From Buxus sempervirens (Eukaryota; Streptophyta; Magnoliopsida; Buxales; Buxaceae): DNA of 64,000 bases. The DNA lies in NCBI GenBank assembly GCA_947561395.2, contig OX387192.1, positions 37,717,520 to 37,781,519 of the forward strand, given 5' to 3'. Shown here one piece after another: positions 33,401-44,863 of this stretch. Made by a program: the position numbers and the translations under genes. Numbering within the stretch: position 1 is the first letter of the stretch; each line of letters starts with the position of its first letter. The notes under the pieces are model-generated. The model made no database searches, was not told the DNA's origin, and was given only the letters and a program-made list of their open reading frames with translations.

Positions 33401-33516
33401 GGAGCAGCCTTCTCGTTCCGCCACGCCTTCTTCAAGAGCTCAACATCCGTTGTCGCAATCAGAGAATCATAATCATCACCAAAGAATCCTTGACCTTCTT
33501 CAGAAGCAGATGCCAT
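27426..33516 (-). CDS. SLD5: GINS complex subunit SLD5
   Basis: Six minus-strand exons join in frame to 221 residues, the usual plant SLD5 length: 33516-33340, 31268-31146, 31070-30991, 30859-30750, 27692-27617 and 27525-27426 (TGA). GINS is the tetramer that joins CDC45 and MCM2-7 to form the replicative helicase. Visible blocks: TDVELLKKAWRNEKAAPEIL and LVQRSREQIQLM (exon 1), DPLTLSLYQMDLDRTLFVLR and SYLRVRLQK (exon 2), IEKYMIHISKTDLWSRLSEQ (exon 3), CTDDMEEHFKESVLKRLP and SEEDDM (exon 4), VPEPQLDTFVFCKSKS (exon 5), and VADDLYVLRYKSI plus SGQIDLV at the end. The N-terminal alpha-rich and C-terminal beta domains are both complete. Intron 4 is about 3.06 kb and holds a 73-bp minisatellite; intron 1 holds LINE remains. 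An E2F site lies about 690 bases upstream. Single-ORF gene finders would miss five of the six exons. Confidence 0.93.
28531..29175 (-). repeat. 73-bp minisatellite, about 8.8 units, in SLD5 intron 4
   Basis: Units begin GATCGAACAGATTGCAGA at 28531, 28604, 28677, 28750, 28823, 28896, 28969, 29042 and 29115 (the last partial), exactly 73 bases apart. Units differ mainly at the bases before GTACAACAGC/ATACAACAGC and at GATGTCC/AATGTCC/CATGTCC. Each unit carries an inverted pair CTGATGT ... ACATCAG that could form a small stem. The spacing is strict, without indels across eight units. Confidence 0.97.
30684..30699 (+). repeat. G16 homopolymer in SLD5 intron 4
   Basis: Sixteen consecutive G just 3' (gene sense) of SLD5 exon 4, about 50 bases into the intron. 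It reads as a C run in the transcript and may be length-variable. Confidence 0.9.
32680..33250 (-). mobile_element. LINE 3' fragment in SLD5 intron 1 (minus strand)
   Basis: A T run at 32683-32693 reads as a poly-A tail on the minus strand. Minus-sense translation just upstream gives FNEVADSLTSAGVRQSDLCR, the end of the plant LINE RNase H domain. The rest is degraded, with no long frame. It lies in the same orientation as SLD5. Confidence 0.6.
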
Positions 33517-34202
33517 TATATTTTCTTTATCCGACTTTCTTCTGAATTTTTTAAACTCAGAAAGGACAGATGTTAGAATACAGGCTCAGATCGATAAAAT
33601 GGCCCAAAAATATAAGTTTCACAAATGTTGACACAGTTAGGTTTTTCACAAAAGGTAGCCTCCGGGGTGATGTAAATGAGAATGATAATGAAGTGCAGAT
33701 ATTTCAACAAACATGTAGCATGCATAGATTAGAAAATGAAATACAAACAAGACAAAAAACCTATCTAACCAAATAGAAATGATAATATACGAAACACAGT
33801 TCACAAACCTTCTCAGAGTTACGGGATCTATTTCATATAATCAGTGAAAAATCCAGCATATTCAGGCCATCAGGCTACTGCACTACACTAACAATGAGGT
33901 GGAGGAGGATGAGGTTTTTAGGAAAAATTTTTACTCTCAAGGAGGAAGAAGAAATCACATTCCAAAACCTTCTTCTTCCTGCGTTTCAGCCCTCTTTGAG
34001 TTTTTTTTCTTTTTTCTCAAGTCTCACGACCTTTCCTCCTCCTCCTGCGCAGAACCCTTTTTCTTTATCTCTCTTCCCTCTCTTATGTTTTTTGGTCTGA
34101 GCGCGTAAGTGACGGGCAGGTGACCTCCCCACTCCCTTCTTACCGTAACCAAATTATTTGAAGGATTCTATGAGACTTCATGGCCCTTTTCTTTTGAAAA
34201 GA

Positions 34203-34210
34203 GCGCGAAA
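34203..34210 (-). promoter_or_regulatory. E2F consensus site upstream of SLD5
   Basis: GCGCGAAA on plus is TTTCGCGC on the SLD5 strand, a perfect match to the plant E2F consensus TTTSSCGC. It sits about 690 bases before the SLD5 start codon. GINS genes are S-phase genes, commonly under E2F control. The transcription start is not visible, so its exact promoter position is unknown. Confidence 0.45.
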
Positions 34211-34704
34211 GACACAGAGAGATCCCATGTGGGTGTCTCCTCTCCACTAAACCTTTTTCATTTTTTCATTTATTTTATTTTCTTTTTTTAAAATTTTATT
34301 TTATCCTTTTCTTTTTTTCATATTTTGACTTTTTTATTTATATGTTTTTATATTTTCTTTTTTATCATTTTTGTCAGTGTAATTTCTATATTTATTCACA
34401 ATTTTTGCCCCTTCGGACTATTCTGGTAATAATTCTATTAGCTAAAATCTGATTCACATTTATTGTAATTTGTACATTTATTCACAATTTTGCCCATTCG
34501 GACTATTCTGGTAATAATTCTATTATCTAAACTCTTATTCACGCACAATCAATGGTGTTGGAATCGTATCGAATTTTTTTATAAAATGATTTGAGAATCA
34601 TAAACCAACACAGCCTTTGGAAAAATGACAATTTTTTGTTTAGGGGTTTTAGTCAATTTTTCTTTGCAAATTTTTAAGGGTGTAAAAATTGGGTGCAAGA
34701 TGTT

Positions 34705-35270
34705 TTTTTTTTAAGGTTAAGTAAGAAATATTATTAAAGAGGTGAAAATATTTACGTAGAGAATAAGACTAGGCTCCCAAACCAATGGAATAGCAAGAAC
34801 AAGGGCGAGAAATACTAAGAAGTAAAGACCACTACTAACAAACACTAGATGGATAATATTGTCAATGAGGCAAGCATCTTTTGAGACCATATCGCCTGGA
34901 CCTTTCGTTGGAAGATTTGTTGGTCCAGCGGCAATGCATGTGTCCATATCAGCCTTACATACCTATACGGACACATGCATTGCTGTTGGACCAGCAGATC
35001 TTCTAACCCACGGCTCCAGTAGATTTCAAGTGGCATCTTAAGCTACCTGCTTTCGGAAAAAATGTGGAGTTTTGACCAATTTTCACGGTGGAAAGGGTTG
35101 TCCTCAATCTTTTCATCCGTTTGAAAGTATTTGAGGCTGATATCCCTCAAGATAGCTCTCAATTGGTCTTGCATTGAGGTGGCCTTGTTTTGGAATGTAC
35201 ACAAGTTACGCTCCTTCCATATCTGATAAAATAGGCGTTAAGATAATAGATGCGAGGCTGGGGATGAATA
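34705..35270 (-). mobile_element. LINE 3' fragment (minus strand), interrupted by a MITE
   Basis: A T run at about 34704-34713 is the poly-A tail in minus sense. At 35110-35240 the minus strand encodes YQIWKERNLCTFQNKATSMQ-like text (W..RN...F), typical of the region after zf-RVT in plant LINEs. Between tail and coding remnant lies a palindromic MITE (about 34880-35032), which arrived later. Confidence 0.55.
34880..35032 (+). mobile_element. Palindromic MITE, TGGTCCAAC family, copy 2 (best copy)
   Basis: The inverted arms GTTGGTCCAGCGGCAATGCA/TGTGTCC (about 34917-34946) and GGACACATGCATTGC/TGTTGGACCAGCAGATC (about 34968-35002) pair almost perfectly around a loop of about 20 bases. Outer arms continue to AGATTTCAA near 35027. 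The whole would fold into a long hairpin. Related, more diverged copies occur at 23835-23960 and 62299-62425. Confidence 0.7.
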
Positions 35271-35659
35271 TTAATTGATTTATTGATTTAAGGAGGGTAT
35301 TTAAGAGAAGGAATAAAAAAAGTAGGTCACAAGCAGCTCAAAATATGAATAATATACCCGAGACGTCGCTTTACTACTAGTATAGATGTTAAGATGCAAC
35401 TTAGTTCGATTAAAAAAAAGAACCGTCTAACCTCTCAATGGAGTTGGGGTCAGTTCAAAGTTGGTTTAGGTTGGGAATCAAAGCCTATGAGTTTGTTTTG
35501 GTTTTAAAATCTACCATACAAATTAACCTTTTGGGTCCTGGGTTAATGTTCTGGTATGATGCCAACCCAAACCAGACTAAACTAAATTTGCACAGCATAT
35601 TTGTAAGAAGCATGTCATGTGGATCTGCTCCATCCAATTTAGGGTTGCTTAACAAGCCA

Positions 35660-35920
35660 GCTTAGCACGACTAGCCTGTGCCTGACTGCCCGGTGAGCTG
35701 CGGGCCATGCTTGGCCTGTAACCCAATACCCCAAGCACACTTAAAGCGTGTTGTGCCGCTTGCATGTTTCGCGGCTCATGGCCTATCAGGCCATCGTGCC
35801 TAGTGGGCAGTGCCTTGACGGGCCTAGTGCCCAATATCATAGGCTAGGCACGGCACAACTCGCTAATAAGTGTTGGCTGTGCCGTGTCGTGCCATTGCCG
35901 CCCAGCCCTAAAAGCAAACC
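35660..35920 (+). repeat. GC-rich CGTGCC/GGCACG-type repeat block, probable transposon end
   Basis: An island of GC-rich sequence in AT-rich surroundings, with many short words such as GGGCC, GTGCC, GCCTA and GGCACGGCAC in both orientations. It ends CCGCCCAGCCCTA (minus sense TAGGGCTGGGCGG). This recalls the subterminal repeats and TAGGG(C/G)TGGGC termini of plant hAT elements. No partner terminus was found. Confidence 0.35.
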
Positions 35921-36202
35921 TAATCCAATGTGTTGGTAGAGAGTGATAGTTTGTGTGTATGTGTCAGCTTCATGCACAAACACGTACACATAAACCTCTA
36001 TTATATTTGTTATTTAATTTCGTAGAAGAGAAACAATACCAATTCTTAATTTTCTTATTTTGGTAAAAAACTTAATAATCTTCGTTTTACACGGAAAGAG
36101 AAAACACTTTTTGAATCTAACTTAAACGCGCGCATACGGCGCGCCTTTCCTCTGCATACGAGCTATTTGTTATTTAAATTCGTAGAACTGTAGAAGGCGA
36201 AC
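35921..36202 (+). other. Upstream region of the tail-anchored gene
   Basis: Short intergenic stretch. A GC-rich ACGCGCGCATACGGCGCGCC patch at 36126-36145 contains a GGCGCGCC palindrome and stands out against the AT-rich flanks, so it probably belongs to a promoter. Confidence 0.35.
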
Positions 36203-36210
36203 TTTCCCGC
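36203..36210 (+). promoter_or_regulatory. E2F consensus site just upstream of the tail-anchored gene
   Basis: TTTCCCGC, a perfect TTTSSCGC match, lies only 9 bases before the ATG at 36220, inside or next to the 5' UTR. If functional it implies S-phase-linked expression. Confidence 0.45.
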
Positions 36211-36219
36211 TAGAAAGAA

Positions 36220-37116
36220 ATGAAAAGCTATCAAACTCCACAAAAGGAGCAGGCGAGGTCTGCGGAATCTGCAAATCGGAGGTCAAAGGATACTCCATTC
36301 AAATCCGCCTCGGAACGAGTTAAGAAACCTCAGAAGGTACGACCAGAACACTAAAGAGCCTAGCTCGCTCTTTTTGATGGTGGTTTCTATTGCAATTTTT
36401 TAGTTCTCCCTTAATTCGCTTTTCAGATCCCTAAAAGATGCTTGAGTTCTTCGGAATACATGTCGCCCGAAGCAGCAAAAGAATCGTTCGATTGTTCTAC
36501 AGAATCAGATATTTCGGACAGTTATCAACACGGAGATCTCTCAGATGTAATTTTTTATTTTTCATAATCTGGATTTTTTCAGTTTTTTGCTTTTTGATCT
36601 TAGATTATTGTCGAGAGCTAAATCATTTATCTAAGCCTGCGTCTTCAATTTTCAATTGTGTGGCAGAGCTTCGTGTTTTCGCTTAATCCAGATCTCGAGG
36701 CTTCATCCGAAACTGTTCATCATACTGATTCGTCTCCGTCATCAGAAATCATCGATAAACAAAAACCTGATGATCTACTAGTCCAGCATCACGGATCCGG
36801 CGAATCCAACGATTTATTGATGCTTGAGAACGTGGACGTAGATATCGTGGTAGATTTTCTTAAGAACGCTCGATTAAAGGTGTCGAATTCATCTGACGTC
36901 GATCTCCGATCTAAGAAGATTCTGGATGCACTGATTAAGATACTGGTTGAGGATTTCTATCGATTGCCGGGAGAGGGAAACGAGTCTTATGAACCTGTCT
37001 CGGCAAAGTTTCGTCTCTGTTTCCTCTGTTTCGTGCTGTGGGTTGTTTCAGTCTCAATAGTTCTGTACTCGAATTCTGGCACGGGAAGCTCTTTCCCTAA
37101 GCTTTCGCCGACGTGA
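36220..37116 (+). CDS. Unrecognised tail-anchored membrane protein
   Basis: Three exons, 36220-36336, 36427-36546 and 36667-37116, are all whole-codon exons and join at GT-AG sites to 228 residues. I do not recognise the family. The N-terminal half is polar and rich in Ser, Lys and Glu (MKSYQTPQKEQARSAESANR, then SSEYMSPEAAKESFDCSTES). A helical block at about 135-180 (VDVDIVVDFLKNARLKV, SKKILDALIKILVEDFYRLP) looks like a conserved core. One strong membrane segment, LCFLCFVLWVVSVSIVLY (about 196-213), is followed by a 15-residue tail. This is tail-anchored topology with the N-terminus in the cytosol or nucleoplasm, inserted in ER, nuclear envelope or another membrane. Clean exon phases and an E2F site just before the ATG support a real gene. 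Confidence 0.75.
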
Positions 37117-39680
37117 AGATCCTATATTCAAAGCACCTGTGATGCGGGTTTCTTTGCACTTTTGAAATACGAAGCCGTAAACGGAAAACAGTGATTGACT
37201 CGAGCTCTAGATGCCAACCGCATTCATATAAGGTACCCTAGTAATCTGTCTGGCATGATACAAGTACTTTTGATATTTGAAGAAATGTGATTTCTCTCTG
37301 ATGTTAGACTTCAATTAACATATAGCCAGTACGCGCACACACCCGTTATATGACAGGTTTGTGACTCCTGGTGGGTTATTGAATTGATCATCTGATGCTG
37401 ACCCGTTTGATCAATTCTGTACCGATATGGTGATGAGAAGCAGGTAAGAGTTTTATACCCGCTTGTCTTCATTGATCAAATTTGCAATATTAGGTTTACG
37501 GTTAGGATTATTTTATGATATTATTTATTGATGCCAGAAAACAACTTAAGCTTAGTCCCCTACGTACCAAGCAAAGAAAGATATATATATTCACCCAGCT
37601 TACATATTAATTAGTTCTGAAATAATGTGATTTGAGCACATACATTTAAGTAATCTAACTATTGAGACAGATATTATTAAAAAAAAAAAAGTAGATATAA
37701 GATGACACCTCAAACACCACTCGTGTTCCACCAAATCCGCATGTTTATCTCATCCCCGACAAGTATTTCTGAATTTAATTATCCATCAGTAGGATCCGTA
37801 GACTATATGCTGTTCTTGTAATAATGGAGGGATGCTAGTCTTTGGTCGTGTGAAGATGGCTGCAGTTAAATTCTATCCCATGCACATTGTTTTACTTATT
37901 AAAATTACAGGAGCCCAATTCATCAATGCAGCAAAAGATTGGATGTTCTTCAGTTCTTTTGCTTGAATTTGATGAGCAGTCTGGACCAGTGTAACCAATG
38001 TTAGAAGATCCCAGAATGTCTGGATTGGTAATTGATGTTTTGGAATATATATTCCTCATGTAGCCTGGGTCCGGCTCATGGTGGCGACTGCTTGGATGGG
38101 CCACGCCCATCATTAACCATTTGGCTGGTCTTAATATCTTGAACGGCAAGAAAGAGTTTCGGAACTAGAAAAGCTCACTATTTAGATTTAAAAGCTGAAT
38201 TAATATACTTGTTATTAAGAGGGAGGCCGAACGATTGAATAGTCCAGAACCAATGATTCTGGACATTTTGGTGTGACATAGAGAGAAGAAGACAAAAGAA
38301 GAAAATATCTCCAGATGTAAGATTCTTCGGAATTTACAGGAAAAAAAATAGGATAAGGTAGATTCCTGGTGAAACTGCATAATTCATCCCCTTCATCATT
38401 TTGAAGAAACATTGACATTCAAACTATATCCATTACAAAGCTTAGCGATAAGATTGACCGTCCACGACCAATGAGAAAAAAAGGGAATATCCGTTCATCA
38501 CTCAAAGTGGAGCACTCATAAACCACGGTAACTCGTCTAATGAGAGAGGCAGTTACTGAGTAAAAAACCGAAGGAAAGAATGTCCCATCTGTAAGAACCC
38601 ATGTTAGGGAACAATGAATGAGGACCATTTTCCCTTTTATCTGTGTAGTTTATCTGCAAATGGGACACCGAACTAGACCTAATTGGCTCTTCCATGTCAA
38701 GCAGTCAAAAGGAGAGATAACCATGAATCTGAATGGCGAATCAAATACACGTCAAGAGCCCCAATAAGAGAAGCAACAAAACTAAGACTCGTCATCGTAT
38801 TTACCTACCCAAATGTCTGATTTCATGAATGACAGGCACGAATATGAGAATGAGAGAGAGAGAGAGCAATGAATAAATTTACGGTGTAACACACTATGGT
38901 TATGAATAATGGAGACTGATGTTTAACCCTATTCCAACCCAAGCTATAAACACATTCATGGGCATAAGATGCTATGTTTCAATAAATTTTGTTCTATTGA
39001 TTAAAGAAAATAAATATTCCAAAATAAAAATATAATAGAATGTTAAAATAAATCTGTAATCTCATTTCAGACAACACCAAAAGACACCAAAAGAAGAAAA
39101 AAAACAAAGAACAAACAAAGTACATTTTAAGATGTTTAAGAATCATCCAAACAACAATATTTGATTCTTTTTTGGCAGAAATATAAGCATTCATTGCCTC
39201 AAAGATCCAACTACCAAATGATGAAATCATAGTTGCATTCTGATAATTAAAAATATCATTAATTTAGTCATGCTTAATATTTAAATAAAGTTATAGGGAG
39301 ACATTTACAAGGAGGTTAAGCAACTCCAATCTATGAAATGAACAATGATAACTTAAGATTCAACAACTTTTGTCATAATTGTAAATTTTAGTAAGCATTA
39401 CTCATTCCCTAGTCATCATTATGAAAAAGGAAAAGTGAGTTGAATGACTAATATATAGTTAAACCTAATTATAAACATAGCTTCTAGAATTATATTAGTG
39501 AGGCTTCTAGTAAATTAAAAAGCTTTAGCTAGTCAAACGACTATAGTGATTTTATATCTATCCAAATTCAACTTGCACACCAAGCAATAAAAAAATAAGA
39601 AAACCCTTTGTTTTTCACCATGTAGATTCTTGTTATCCAAAAGCAGCCTAACAGTGAACATAAAACATAACAGTAATCTA
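37117..39680 (+). other. Intergenic, no gene recognised
   Basis: AT-rich spacer. Holds the 3' end of the tail-anchored gene, short poly-A and GA runs (GAGAGAGAGAGAG near 38855) and several short frames without domains. No transposon could be named. Confidence 0.4.
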
Positions 39681-39932
39681 TCTATCTATACTATAAATAA
39701 CGAGAAGAGACCCCTCGAAAATCGTGTCGAAAAATACACAGTTTTCCAAAACAGCCTTACAAACTATTGAGAAGATTTATTAACAAATAGGTAGAATGAT
39801 AAAAAATGCTTTAAATTTTTTTTTAAACTAACAATCAGTTTTGTAATTTAGTTTTGTAACTGTTTCTTCTAACATTGCCTCCCTCTCTTCCTTCCTACCC
39901 ACACGTATATTACCGCACGTGCACCCTCTATG
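39681..39932 (+). mobile_element. Helitron-like non-autonomous element
   Basis: Begins TCTATCTATACTATAAATAA and ends with CACACGTATATTACCGCACG then TGCACCCTCTATGG, the same start and pre-terminal hairpin plan as the 47 kb copies. The terminal CTAG is lost (CTATGG). Confidence 0.4.
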
Positions 39933-40834
39933 GTGATAGTAAGAGAAGAAGAAAGAGAAACTTGGCGCAGGAAATCGGGGCGGGGCAGTAATAAATGTGA
40001 TTAAGGAAGAAACGCGCGGAACCGCGTGATTGTTTTAAATGGCTCACAAGCTCTCCTAGACTCCTGCGATTTCGGGTTACCAAACGCTAACTGACCGTCG
40101 CCGGTACCAGCAGCAGCACATCTGCTTCATTATCTACACCTCTTTCTCCTCTCTTCGCTCTTCTTCTTGGATCTCTGTCTCGTTTACTTTCATCGATGGC
40201 CGATTCTTCGTGTCCTAAAAGCCTGGGGACGGCTTTCTTTTGATTGATCGTTTTGAAAGGTAAAGAAAACACTCTGACACAAAAAAAATTCATCTTTGTG
40301 GTTGTTTCAAGAGGAAATTCTTTCTATTTTAAACCTGAAGGAAAAGGATTTCTCGGTGTTTTGTCTTGAGTTTGATTTTGATTCGACGAGCTATTTTTGT
40401 TAGCACATCTGTGGTAAATTTTGTTCTTAGAAAGTCGGATCCAGAGCTCGTATGTATCTTTTTATCTTGTCTTGATTTTGTTTTTGTGTTTTAGGAATGA
40501 TCCACATAATTGACTACACGTAGATTGAATTCGATCTTTCTATGTCTCTTCTTCATTCAATTTTTCTTTACTTGCCGTTTTTGAAATGTCTGCCTCTCCA
40601 TCCATTTCTGCAGGTGTTGTGTATTCTGTCGTGTCGTTTCGTCCTCTGGTTCATTCTTCAAACTTTGAAGAGGGACACATAGTCGCATAGATTGGAGAGA
40701 AACTCAGAAGAAAGGCTGAGTATATTCCGTAGAAATCTCCAAATTATCATTTTTATCCGGAGAATCTCGTGATGCGCGCGTTGATCCTCTGTAATCTCGA
40801 CTGAATTCACCTTCTGTCGCAATATTATCTCTTG

Positions 40835-41491
40835 ATGGCGTCATCCTTGATCTCGAATCCTGTGGCGAGCTCCAACAGATCACGAGAGTCGAAGAAGAAG
40901 CAAAAGAAAAGCCAGATCCGAAATCAAAACAAGAAGCAGGACCAAACGAGATGGAAAACGGAAACCGAACAACGGATCTACTCCTCAAGGCTTTTTGAAG
41001 CTCTGCAAAAAGTTCGTCGGAATCCTTCACCGGCTCCATCGTCATCGGAAGGGCAGGTACGTGGACGCGCCGTCCGAGAAGCCGCCGACCAAGCCCTAGC
41101 CGTTGCTGCCAAGGGACGAACAAGGTGGAGCCGAGCGATACTCGTGAATCGGCTCAAGTTGAAATTTAAGAAACACAAGAAACAGAGGGTTCCCTTGACC
41201 GCCAACCGGCCAAAGAAGCCCGGAGTCACTATCCTTCGGTTGCAAGAGAAAAAGAAAAGGCTACCGAATTTGCAACGGAAGGTCCGTGTTCTCGGTCGGT
41301 TAGTCCCCGGCGGCCGGAAACTTGCATTCCCTGTGCTTTTAGAAGAAGCGACTGATTATATAGCTGCTCTAGAGATGCAAGTTAGAGCCATGACCGCTCT
41401 CACTGAACTCCTCTCCGTCGGCGGCTCCAATTCCGATGCCTCTGTGAATCCTGTGGATCGGTTAGGCTCCGGCCGGCCCTCATCGTGCTGA
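40835..41491 (+). CDS. Atypical bHLH transcription factor, bHLH147/148-like
   Basis: Intact coding frame of 218 residues from ATG 40835. Related plant proteins (bHLH147/148/149/150, AIF group) are non-canonical bHLH factors that pair with other HLH proteins in brassinosteroid and cell-elongation control. Visible: a Lys/Arg-rich N-terminus, the family block [20 protein letters not shown], then [20 protein letters not shown] and SRAIL, and a C-terminal [23 protein letters not shown] followed by [20 protein letters not shown]. The canonical His-Glu-Arg basic residues for E-box contact are absent, so DNA binding is probably weak or indirect. Upstream, AAAG|GTAAAG near 40260 and CTGCAG| near 40613 could bound a 5' UTR intron (inferred). 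Nuclear location is expected. Confidence 0.88.
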   Translation: MASSLISNPVASSNRSRESKKKQKKSQIRNQNKKQDQTRWKTETEQRIYSSRLFEALQKVRRNPSPAPSSSEGQVRGRAVREAADQALAVAAKGRTRWSRAILVNRLKLKFKKHKKQRVPLTANRPKKPGVTILRLQEKKKRLPNLQRKVRVLGRLVPGGRKLAFPVLLEEATDYIAALEMQVRAMTALTELLSVGGSNSDASVNPVDRLGSGRPSSC

Positions 41492-44400
41492 CGGAAGCCG
41501 TGTCCACGATGCCAGGTGTTTTCGTTCTTTTCTTTTCTTTCTTCTTTTCTTTAATTTTTATTTTATTTTTTCCCCCTCTGTGTCCAGGTTTGTGAATTTT
41601 AAATTCATGCATTTTATTCCATTATCCCATCATCGTCCACTAACGAACGCCTTTAGCTGTTTTTTTTTTCTTTTTGGTTAGATTAAAATAATTAAATTGA
41701 ATGAGCAACCCATGCGAGGATCACTTTGTCCAGACGAATACAAAATGGGGTTGTTTGCCCCATTTCAACCGAAATGTATCTCCTTCTCCTTGTTGCATCT
41801 CAAGTATTGAAAACTGACGCGGAAATTTCACATCATATTCTGGCTTCTTAAGTGGCATCTGAAATTGAAAATTTTACAAAATTTCGTCCATCCGATTGTC
41901 GTGATGAATGGCCTAAAAGAATCTTCGGCGTTTTCTTTGAAAATTTACTGGACCGAAGAGGTTTCAATTATGCTTCATTTCGTAAGCTTCTGAACCCCAT
42001 TCATTGCCATTGCTGTGCATGGCCTACAACTGGTTTCTCTCCAGATTTATCCTGTTGCAAGGACATAAGACCCAATAATATCTGAATACGACATGCGTCA
42101 GAAGTTTTACTAAAGCTAAGAAAACAAAACATGGGTAAGAGCTAGGTTCGAGCCTTTGGTGTGCTGGGGTTGCACGTTTGAAAGAAAAGTTAATGAATAC
42201 GACAAGCACCTTGGTGCGAATATCCTGAATTATTTATGAGCAAAGGCCAAATGTCATGTGGGTCGGTTGGCCCCCCTCGCTTCTTTAGACATTTGCGTAT
42301 TGGGGAATTGAGGATGAACGTTAAAGCTAGATTTGTTTTCGCATCCAACAATAGTAAAAGGTTCACCTTGCCCTTGTAGGATAAGAGTGCTTAGATTTCT
42401 CACCTGAAATCCAAAAAACGTTACTGTTTTGAGGACAACCCTGTGGACTGTGTAGCCTCTTTAGGATCTGGAACTAGGATGGACTGTCACTCTCATGGTT
42501 TTAAAAAGCCTCTAGCACCAGTGCGACCAGCTTTGGCGTGTCTTAGTCAGTGTCTAAAGCTCCTTTATCAAATGAACAGGTCTAACCCACACCACAGGAC
42601 GACAAATGAGGGCAAATTGGTACAGAAAAATTGCAACAGCAAACAAACAGTGTATTTTCTAAGGGTATGGCTGGCTGATTTTTAATTAATCGAAAAAGTT
42701 TTGCTTTTTCCGAATGGCTTTGATAAAGTATCACTGAAACCTAATTTTGCCTAAAAAATAAAGGCCCGCATATAATAATAAAGGTACTATGTGGCCGGGG
42801 TTCAGCCATAACAACAAAAACAATAGCACGTGTGCTTTGAAAGTGACTCCGCACTACCTCAACTCGAGAATTAGGATGCTAACATACCATGGGTACATTC
42901 AAGGCATCATCAAAGATATATCTGGCCTCTCGAATGAATCCCAGCATGTGCAGAGCAGAAAATATGTCGGTAAGCTAACAGTGGTGCAGATACTTTAGCC
43001 AGTTTTCCAATCGATTAGAATGATTGCTTTTGGAAAAAACAAATTTCCTATGTATTTCTTAGATGGGCTAACTGTATGTACCATGGCATGTGTGTAATCA
43101 ATACCGTCCTACCATGATATATGCATCCATTAGCTCATTTTTCTTTTATCAAAACTAGGAAAACTTCAGACAAAAAAACACAAAAACAAAAGAGGAAGTA
43201 TACCCTTTAACCAAATACATGTCAATGGAAGCAATTTATATTTCTTTCTTTCTTTTTCTATTTTCAAGGGGACATACAAGTACCCATAAGCCTTATATGA
43301 AGAGGGGAACATATGTTTCATTGCATAAAACAGGTGACAGAACATGAAACGCGCTAGCCAATATACAAGCTTCATATACTTTTCTAACATTACCTCACGA
43401 GTAAATATCAATTGGAGCAATAACAGTGAAATATTTGCATACATATCTGCTTTATACAGACGGGTTCGATTAACTCCGTGGAAGAAATTTCTCTGCTAAT
43501 TCCTGCAGTTACTCCTCTCACCTGATACGTTCCTCCTACTCTTGCTCGAATATATAATTGCAAGGGATCTTTTCGATTGGCTTTTTGCTTTTACCACGTT
43601 TCCAACTTTTCCTTTTGGATCTTGATAAAAAGATGGGAGCTATTAATAGTTTAATATTCCTATAGTGAGGTGTAGTGGCATTCCTATACAAAAGCAAACT
43701 ATGAGAGAGAGAGAGATACCGAGACGTGGGTATCGATTGATGAAGCTGAAGGACAAAAGAGTTGGAACACTTTTGAGCTGTCCATTTCCACTTGTTGGGG
43801 CAGTTCTGCCAAGGACAAAACAATCAACAGTTTAATGAGCAGGCCACTTGTTTGTGTTTCTATTTTAATAATTCGTGGCACCACCTTCCAATCAGAGAAA
43901 AGACTGGATTGCGATTTTCAGAGACAAAGGAAAGCGATGCTCATCTTCTTGTCTTCACGCTGTTATTCATGTGCACTGCCACAGACTTTCTTTCATTACG
44001 TATAGAAACAAAATAACTAATAATTAATAATATAACGAATGGATATTCTCCCCCAAAACCCCAACAGTATTCAATCTCTTGTTTGCCAATAATGTTACCA
44101 AACTAAAAAAAATCACCATCATCACCTCATTTAGGCACCCTTTTGTTTGTTATTTGAAAATCTTCCTGGTGTATGGCTTTTTAGCTAGAACACACCAAAC
44201 CAGCAAGAAAAATCCCCATTTCCCAGTAATCTCTTGAACCGACAAAACTCTTGCTAGGCCTACCACTAGCCACATGGTAGCATTATTGCTTAATTGTTTA
44301 CTCAAGTCATGCGTACCTCTTTGCAGCATTGGCATTGCACCCAGCGGTTCAATGACAGGAAGGAAAGTGTCCTCGTCCAATCGGTTGTTAAGCCCGTCAT

Positions 44401-44863
44401 TTTTCACTGCAAAACTCTTTAAAAATTTTTTTCTCTGATGACAAGATTTTCAATAATATAATAATCAATCTTTCTGTCCCACTTGCCACCCTGTTTAATT
44501 AAGGATGTCTTTTCAATCTTTGACATTAATATTCAAATTGGCAATGGAATGATGTGATGATTGAATTATAGAAACAGAGCTAAGAAAAAAGGCAAGAAGT
44601 TTACCTTAGGACAAAAAATAACGCCAGTTGTATTCCTTGAATGGTTAAGGAACTGCAATCGGCTCTGCAAGGGAAAAGTGATTCTTGGACAAAAAATCTA
44701 AACACCTCATCGTGCAGTCAAAGACGCTACTAACTGACAAAGAATCTGGCAATAAAATTGACTGAATAACAATAAACTAAATTGAAGACAGCATTTCCTT
44801 TGACATGAACAGTTCAAGAAAAATTACCATACGCAAATAATAGATTTTAGGTTTTGATACAAT
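41492..44863 (+). other. Intergenic, no gene recognised
   Basis: Begins with the bHLH 3' UTR (T-rich pyrimidine tract to about 41600). The rest shows short frames without domains, a GA run near 43703-43716 and AT-rich DNA. The 44720-44863 part is probably the 3' UTR of TRAPPC4 (minus strand). Confidence 0.4.

Noticed and set aside
44150..44407. Minus-strand 85-residue frame near TRAPPC4
   Set aside because: No domain or exon links; AT-rich flanks on both sides.
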